Source: Sphaeroforma sirkka (lineage: Eukaryota > Opisthokonta > Ichthyosporea > Ichthyophonida). From it: DNA of 22,617 nt. The notes under the pieces are model-generated. The model was not told where the DNA came from and ran no database searches. It saw only the letters and a program-made list of their open reading frames with translations. Position numbers and translations under genes: made by a program. Shown one piece after another: positions 18,186 to 22,617 of the stretch (positions are counted from its first letter, which is position 1; each line of letters starts with the position of its first letter). The stretch lies in assembly GCA_001586965.3 (NCBI GenBank), contig LUCW03001854.1, positions 1-22,617 of the forward strand, in the 5' to 3' direction.

Positions 18186-18787
18186 TGTAGAAATACGGCC
18201 TCCGGTCAGTCTAAAATATCAAGATCAATTGAGATAATACATTGGTTTTATTTGTATTTTAAATAATTTAATACAAGCTCTTTTTCCAATATTTCCAAAG
18301 TGTTCTAAATTCACTTTGATGGCTCCAATAGCCTGAGTATTTGGTATGACTCATCTACTTGGACCTATTTGAGACATTAGTAGATGTAGGATATTATAAA
18401 CTAAATTTTATAATCTCCGAACTACTACTTATAGATTTTGGTCCTCCCGCCAATCTCCAAAATCCAATAAGTCTTTTTTTCTTTTTTTTTAACTTTTCTT
18501 CAGATGGAACTTTGTTTATATCAGCTAATGTATTAACGTGACTTACGCTATTATGTCTATCTACAAATTAGGCATGTGGTCATGAACACTTAGTACTTCT
18601 AGTGAAAATTATTTAATAAAGAACAGCTAGAGGTACGTCCTGTGTGATCGAGGATATTAAGGCTCTTACCCAGAGGCAGTCCCGATCATTCTTACACAAG
18701 CTACCACTGCTAAATCCTAACTGACTAAATTGTATTTTAGTTTAATATAGTTTGAAACCTAGTAATTTCCATCGAGGTTTACACCCG
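18182..18787 (+). mobile_element. Solo LTR with 4-bp target duplication
   Basis: LTR 18186-18783, 598 bp, forward orientation, almost identical to the LTR at 16338. CCCG flanks it on both sides (18182-18185 and 18784-18787). No internal element sequence adjoins it, so it is the product of recombination between the two LTRs of a full insertion. It interrupts the LINE reading frame and is therefore younger than the LINE. Confidence 0.93.
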
Positions 18788-19200
18788 TGATGATGGCTGC
18801 TGCTTGGATGAGTGTTGAGTTAAAGCACTCGACAGGGGGTCAACCCATCCTTCCATATAGGCGGAGCCCAGGCAATAATATTCAGCCCATATGTAGCCGT
18901 GGATAGGATGAATGTTCTGAACTTCACCAGTCGATTGCGGGGGTGTCGCCAGCTGAAGCCATGAAAGCCATAAGCGCGGAAAGAGGCGATACCCAGTGAC
19001 AATGCTGAAACCAGAGATTCCATATGTCTGGCGAGGTTGATTCCTGGTACTCCGTGAGAGAGTGGGAACCCCAGATATTTGGAGTGTTTCGGTTCGGCAT
19101 GTGTGGGCGCCATCTTCAGGGAGAGGTAACGTCTGTTCCAAGGTGCGTCTGCAAGCGTCGGCGTGATAAGCTCACCATTTATACGTAGGGTTGGCGCCTA
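18784..19200 (-). pseudogene. LINE reverse transcriptase, C-terminal (thumb) fragment
   Basis: The minus-strand frame from about 19190 shows LRINGELI, then KHSKYLGFPLSHGVPGINL, then a helical stretch and RLVKFRTFILSTATYGLN. This series (YLG-P, Arg/Lys-rich helix, YG) is characteristic of the end of RT and the thumb in LINEs of the L1/Tad type. The frame shifts near 18825 and reaches the LTR insertion. Upstream it stops at TAG near 19195, so the catalytic palm (with its DD motif) is not in the window. Confidence 0.7.
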
Positions 19201-19505
19201 TAATTTACGTACTGCTTAAAAGTACGTTTATTAACATAAGAGTCTAATGTGGAGGCCCGGCTATTACAAGGGAGGGAATTGAGATTCTTTGTTGATGATC
19301 GTGGCTTTAACTAAAAACCCAAAACAGTGACACCGTTAAGGATTCGCCCTTACGGAAGATGGCAACGACTGATGCGCCACCTTCATCAATGTCATCTGCC
19401 ACGTATGTATATTTTGTTTGCTTGAAAATATTGAATCGATGCCGGTAAAGTTTTTACTGATCCCCATACTCCCAACCTACAATTAGCAGTGAACTGCCAG
19501 GAGAA
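19201..19505. other. Unassigned stretch
   Basis: No gene or repeat recognised between the LINE fragment and the protease-like frame. It may hold the upstream part of that gene. Confidence 0.3.
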
Positions 19506-20346
19506 TTGAAACATCAAACATGTCAGGCCGAAATCCATGCATCGGGTGCACCAATGAGGGGAAAACTGACTGCGGCTTACGCACGCCTAGCAGCCAAACA
19601 AAGCAGGGCGCTTGGCAAGTCTAGAGTATTAATGACTAGCAAAAACAAGTTGTATCGCACTACGTTGTTGAGAAAGAGAGCGCTGCCTTTTACAATAAGC
19701 AGTGGGAACAATGAATATGTAGAGAAGAAGCAAAAGGAGATAATCAACGTAGATGCCAGTGTAGCGATAGGTTCTGTGGCAGAGTCGAAGTCGTTTTATG
19801 TCGGCGGCTGCATCTTGCAGGAAAACACTGTAGTACAATGCTGCAGACCAGGGGAGTGGATCAAAGGCTCGCATATATCCGGGGTATTCTGCCATATATC
19901 ACAATTACCTTCTCTGGTTGTTTGTTTCTGTGATGCTGATGCACACAGATGAAGAACTTATACTATTATCGTAGGGCAGAAAGCGAGGTGTCCGAAAGGA
20001 TCTCTGTATTGATCCCATGGAGTCATAGCAACGCACATTGGAACTTGGCGATTGTTACATAGTACACAACGCTACAGTTACTATTTTAGATGGTATGTCA
20101 AATCCTGCTAGAGCTGACGAGCAATTCAACTATATAGTACAATGGACGAAATGTTACCTCACAGATAATGTTGCATACAGCCTAAAAGTAGGCGGTATAA
20201 ACCAACACGACAGTTTTAGCTGTGGGGGTTTGCTTTGTGCCTATGCTCGAGCAGTATCAGAAAATCCACAACTCGTGCATGATTTGGAGGCATTGTCTTC
20301 GCACGAATATGTCACAAGCGTCCTTCATGACAACAGAATTCGATAA
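19506..20346 (+). pseudogene. Ulp1-like (C48) cysteine protease, frameshifted
   Basis: C48 proteases (Ulp1/SENP) cleave SUMO or related modifiers, and domesticated or transposon-borne versions are common. Here the family residues appear in order over three frames. GEWIKGSHISG near 19850-19880 stands for the WLxDxxI substrate-binding helix. IPWSHSNAHWNLAIV follows, with the catalytic His at 20036-20038. Next is VTILDGM, with the Asp at 20089-20091, and finally GINQHDSFSCGG, with the oxyanion Gln at 20203-20205 and the nucleophile Cys at 20221-20223. Frame breaks fall near 19945 and 20055; each is small, so they are mutations or sequencing errors, or less likely tiny introns. The N-terminal 90 residues from 19506 are basic and unrecognised. 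The protein ends at 20344-20346. The order and spacing of His, Asp, Gln and Cys support the family; the specific function is unknown. Confidence 0.55.
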
Positions 20347-20560
20347 TGGATTTCCGAAACACTATTCTCGTATATTTCTGTAAAAGAGCATCACAGACCA
20401 CATGCGTTGCAAACCAGGCAGTGAGATAGGCTTGAATGAAGCAGCATATATCAACACCAATCAATTAAAGACAACATACCCCCCCCTCAACATATTTTTT
20501 CGTAAAAAATGAATATAGCCGAAGGCTCGTTAATTTAAAGTTAAGCAAATTTTGCACGAT
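20347..20560. other. AT-rich non-coding stretch
   Basis: Downstream of the protease-like gene. It holds a CCCCCCC run and an A/T-rich segment near 20480-20510; nothing else recognised. Confidence 0.35.
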
Positions 20561-20712
20561 AAAGTCACTAAATGTACATAAAAAAATTGGAATAGTCGCT
20601 AAACGTACTTTAATACATATATGATCAATATTTCAAAACGTTTTCATCGAGAAAAAGGGTGAAATTACATATAGTGACTTTTCCACATTTTCAATGTTCT
20701 TTTAGCGACTTT
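20561..20712. repeat. Inverted array of a 12-bp motif
   Basis: The motif AGTCRCTAAAYGTAC occurs at 20563-20577 and 20594-20608. Its reverse complement form, (T)AGYGACTTT, occurs at 20671-20681 and 20701-20711. The outer pair, AAAGTCACTAAATGTA and TACATATAGTGACTTT, differ at one position. Two direct copies therefore face two inverted copies around about 20637. This could be the subterminal repeats of a small DNA transposon or a protein-binding array. Confidence 0.6.
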
Positions 20713-21033
20713 GTTTTTGATTTCTGAAGAGAATCTAATGCAAAGATTAACATTTCCTTCATTTCCATATAGATCAGCATAGCACCGAAGTACTTGATTT
20801 TCTCGTCGTTGCCCGGCCCTGCCAATAAAGCCATTGCCTCCACCAATCGTTGTTTCTCTTACGGCGGGAATCCATACTGACTATACGACCAAAGTTACGG
20901 TATTCTTCCTCATAGTATTTGTCATACAAAGAACACATTTCAAAATGTTGGTCGCTTTGTCGCACAGAGTTCGTACATACAGATCAGGGTCCATGGATTG
21001 CGTCAACTTGAAGAAGTTGAGCAAGCCGCTCCT
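20713..21033. other. Unassigned stretch
   Basis: Frames exist on both strands (minus 20965-20774 and plus 20834-21040), but neither shows a recognisable motif. The minus frame is rich in Arg/Asp/Trp and could be an exon fragment; I cannot support more. Confidence 0.3.
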
Positions 21034-21138
21034 GAGGTGAGGATTAGAGGTGAGGGTTAGAGGTAAGCATTAGAGGTGGGTAATACAGGGATGAATTACA
21101 AAGGAACATCAGAGGTGGGCACTAGAGAAGAGCATTAG
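21034..21138 (+). repeat. G-rich degenerate minisatellite
   Basis: Units of about 14 bp related to AGAGGTGAGGGTTAG recur: GAGGTGAGGATTA, GAGGTGAGGGTTA, GAGGTAAGCATTA, GAGGTGGGTAATA. Decaying units follow up to GAGAAGAGCATTAG, which touches the LTR at 21139. Degenerate TTAG-containing G-rich units resemble an interstitial telomere-like tract, but the period is longer than a plain telomere repeat. Confidence 0.65.
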
Positions 21139-21719
21139 TGTAAACTTCGATGGAAATTACTAGGTTTCAAACTATAATAAACTAAAATACAATTTAGTCA
21201 GTTAGGATTTAGCAGTGGTAGCTTGTGTAAGAATGATCGGGACTGCCTCTTGTTAAGAGCCTAAATATCCTCGATCACACAGGGCGTACCTCTAGCTGTT
21301 CTTTATTGAATAATTTTCACTAGAAGTACTAAGTGTTCATGACCACTTGCCTAATTTGTAAATAGACATAATAACGTAAGTCACGTTAATACATTAGCTG
21401 ATATAAATAAAAGTTCCATCTGAAGAAAAGTTAAAAAAAAAAAAAAAAGACTTATTGGATTTTGGAGATTGGCGGGAGGACCAAAATCTATAAGTAGTAG
21501 TTCGGAGATTATAAAATTTAGTTTATAATATCCTACATCTACTAATGTCTCAAATAGGTCCAAGTAGATGAGTCATACCAAATACTCAGCCTATTGGAGC
21601 CATCAAAGTGAATTTAGAACACTTTGGAAATATTGGAAAAAAGAGCTTGTACTAAATTATTTAAAATACAAATAAAAACCAATGTATTATCTCAATTGAT
21701 CTTGATATTTTAGACTGAC
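21139..21719 (-). repeat. LTR of the right-hand element, truncated at its inner end
   Basis: Starts TGTAAACTTCGATGG at 21139, as do the other LTRs in this orientation. It stops at GACTGAC (21719), lacking about the last 19 bp (CGGAGGCCGTATTTCTACA). It is joined there to the integrase C-terminal sequence. A run of about 16 A's lies near 21433-21448. Confidence 0.88.
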
Positions 21720-22617
21720 TATTTTTGCCTAGATTGGTTGCGCTAGTACCATCAATGTTATTCACTTCGTAAGTATCACTCTTCTCATCATGGTAGGAAA
21801 TAACAAAAGGTCCTATCGTCTTAGAAGAGAGTTCGGTAACGTTGGCGTTTCGATTTATAATGTTAACATAATCGCCGACTTTGAACTCTTAGTGTTATTC
21901 CATCGGTCATACGCTTTAAGTAGGACGCGATTTTTGCTTGGATCGCGGGAGTTTAACCAAATCGACCATGACTCGGCGCATCGGTTGGTCTTCTGTCACA
22001 CTTTTTAGGGGGCCCAACCGTATCGCTTGATCTGGTTCTTTTCACAATCAGTACAGTGTCGGTATACTTCACGTATGGTTTCTTTCTGCCGGGTGATCGG
22101 GCCCTGCACGAATAGCCATTTTATAAGTATGCTCATATGCTCGATGCGTTAAATTATGGGTAATTTTAACTCTACTGAGCCCTCTAAGTCAGTCAGATTC
22201 TGCGTAACGCTGGCTGGATGAACCATAGTCCTGTTGGAAAGGGCAACCCTTCAGTATCAGGAGGGAGTTTTGAGTCTTTTGATCCATGGCCGCTAAGAAA
22301 TTCGCATGATTGAGGTATGTTTTCCACTTAAAGTGGTACCTTGCTAGAATGACACCATCCACAGATGCGACAAACTACTCAGTGTAGTAAGTGTTTCAGC
22401 AAGAAAGCTTCGTCTTCTTAAGTAAGAATAGGTTCATCCTACTGATACAAGAAGGTCGCAAATGTCGTTGTTTAGCACGGTCGACATGAAATAGGTTCGT
22501 CTATCTTGGAATCATATGCGTAGTATCTCGCTTATCTTAGGTAAGGAAAACTATGTTGCGGAATTAGTTTGTTGATTGGCGACAGGTCTAGTACTACTCT
22601 TGTTTTACTAAACGTTT
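21720..22617 (-). pseudogene. Patchwork pol remnant
   Basis: On the minus strand, compared with the plus copy: 21720-21935 matches about 15710-15505 (integrase barrel); 21940-22262 matches about 14980-14640 (zinc finger and start of core); short fragments match near 14510, 14345-14290 and 14230; and 22515-22617 matches about 12862-12765 (start of RT). The integrase core, the methyltransferase-like domain, RNase H and the RT palm have been deleted. The remaining pieces carry indels. Confidence 0.75.

Larger units (their letters stand above)
16936..19200 (-). mobile_element. LINE (non-LTR retrotransposon) 3' fragment with an LTR inserted in it
   Basis: Minus-strand coding remains of a non-LTR retrotransposon: the end of the reverse transcriptase (19200-18784) and the post-RT C-terminal region (18185-16975). 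A solo LTR at 18186-18783 separates the two parts. Removing the LTR and one CCCG restores a continuous reading frame across the site. The endonuclease and most of the RT are absent, because similarity stops at an in-frame stop near 19200. No poly-A tail was found. Confidence 0.75.
21139..22617 (-). mobile_element. Ty3/gypsy element, minus strand, internally deleted, runs off window
   Basis: A further copy of the same family: a 3' LTR (21139-21719) and, to its right, pol sequence on the minus strand up to the window end. It is a patchwork of several pol segments separated by deletions, so it encodes nothing intact. The rest of the element, including any 5' LTR, would lie beyond 22617. Confidence 0.8.

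Noticed and set aside
18359..18541. 60-residue frame MDLFETLVDVGYYKL, seen again on the minus strand at 21381-21563
   Set aside because: Lies wholly inside the LTR and recurs only because the LTR recurs.

Overview
This is an accessory, repeat-dense stretch of a eukaryotic nuclear genome. It is built almost entirely from decayed retroelements, with traces of host-type genes at the edges. The evidence is a PP2C-type phosphatase terminal exon at the left edge, several copies of one chromovirus-like Ty3/gypsy LTR retrotransposon, a LINE fragment carrying a solo LTR, and a broken Ulp1/C48-type cysteine protease gene. Base composition is moderately AT-rich, with no bacterial-style operons or ribosome binding sites. 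The lineage cannot be fixed from the sequence. A fungus or another microbial eukaryote is the most natural guess, because of the LINE style and the methyltransferase-like domain inside the Ty3/gypsy polyprotein, but this is inference.

Layout: 1-523 is the 3' end of a PP2C gene. 524-2711 shows nothing I recognise. 2712-3476 is a duplicated non-coding segment surrounding a 3 x 48 bp tandem repeat. 3524-4412 is an old plus-strand remnant (gag, then a degenerate LTR). 4413-11654 is a long minus-strand LTR element with both LTRs and a complete gag-pol order, broken by frameshifts. 11655-16935 is a plus-strand copy of the same element. It has no 5' LTR and no 5' gag and is joined head-to-head to the terminal base pair of the minus element's 5' LTR. 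16936-19200 is the 3' part of a LINE on the minus strand, split at 18186-18783 by a solo LTR with a 4-bp target duplication. 19506-20346 is the broken C48 protease. 20561-20712 holds four copies of a short motif arranged in inverted order. 21034-21138 is a G-rich degenerate minisatellite. 21139-22617 is another minus-strand copy of the LTR element, deleted internally and running off the window.

The LTR element, pieced together from its copies, reads: 598-bp LTR (TGTAGAAA...GTTTACA), gag with a cysteine/histidine-rich tail, one in-frame UGA, aspartic protease (active site DPG), reverse transcriptase (YLDD), RNase H, a WANPP methyltransferase-like domain, then integrase in a separate overlapping frame with an HHCC finger, DDE core, GPF barrel, a chromodomain-like segment and a basic tail, then a purine-rich tract and the 3' LTR. 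The least ordinary features are the in-frame UGA conserved between gag and pol, the methyltransferase-like domain between RNase H and integrase, a tRNA-like sequence inside gag, and the large inverted arrangement sharing a single LTR. Every copy is broken in the window as given. Some breaks lie in homopolymers and could be sequencing errors.
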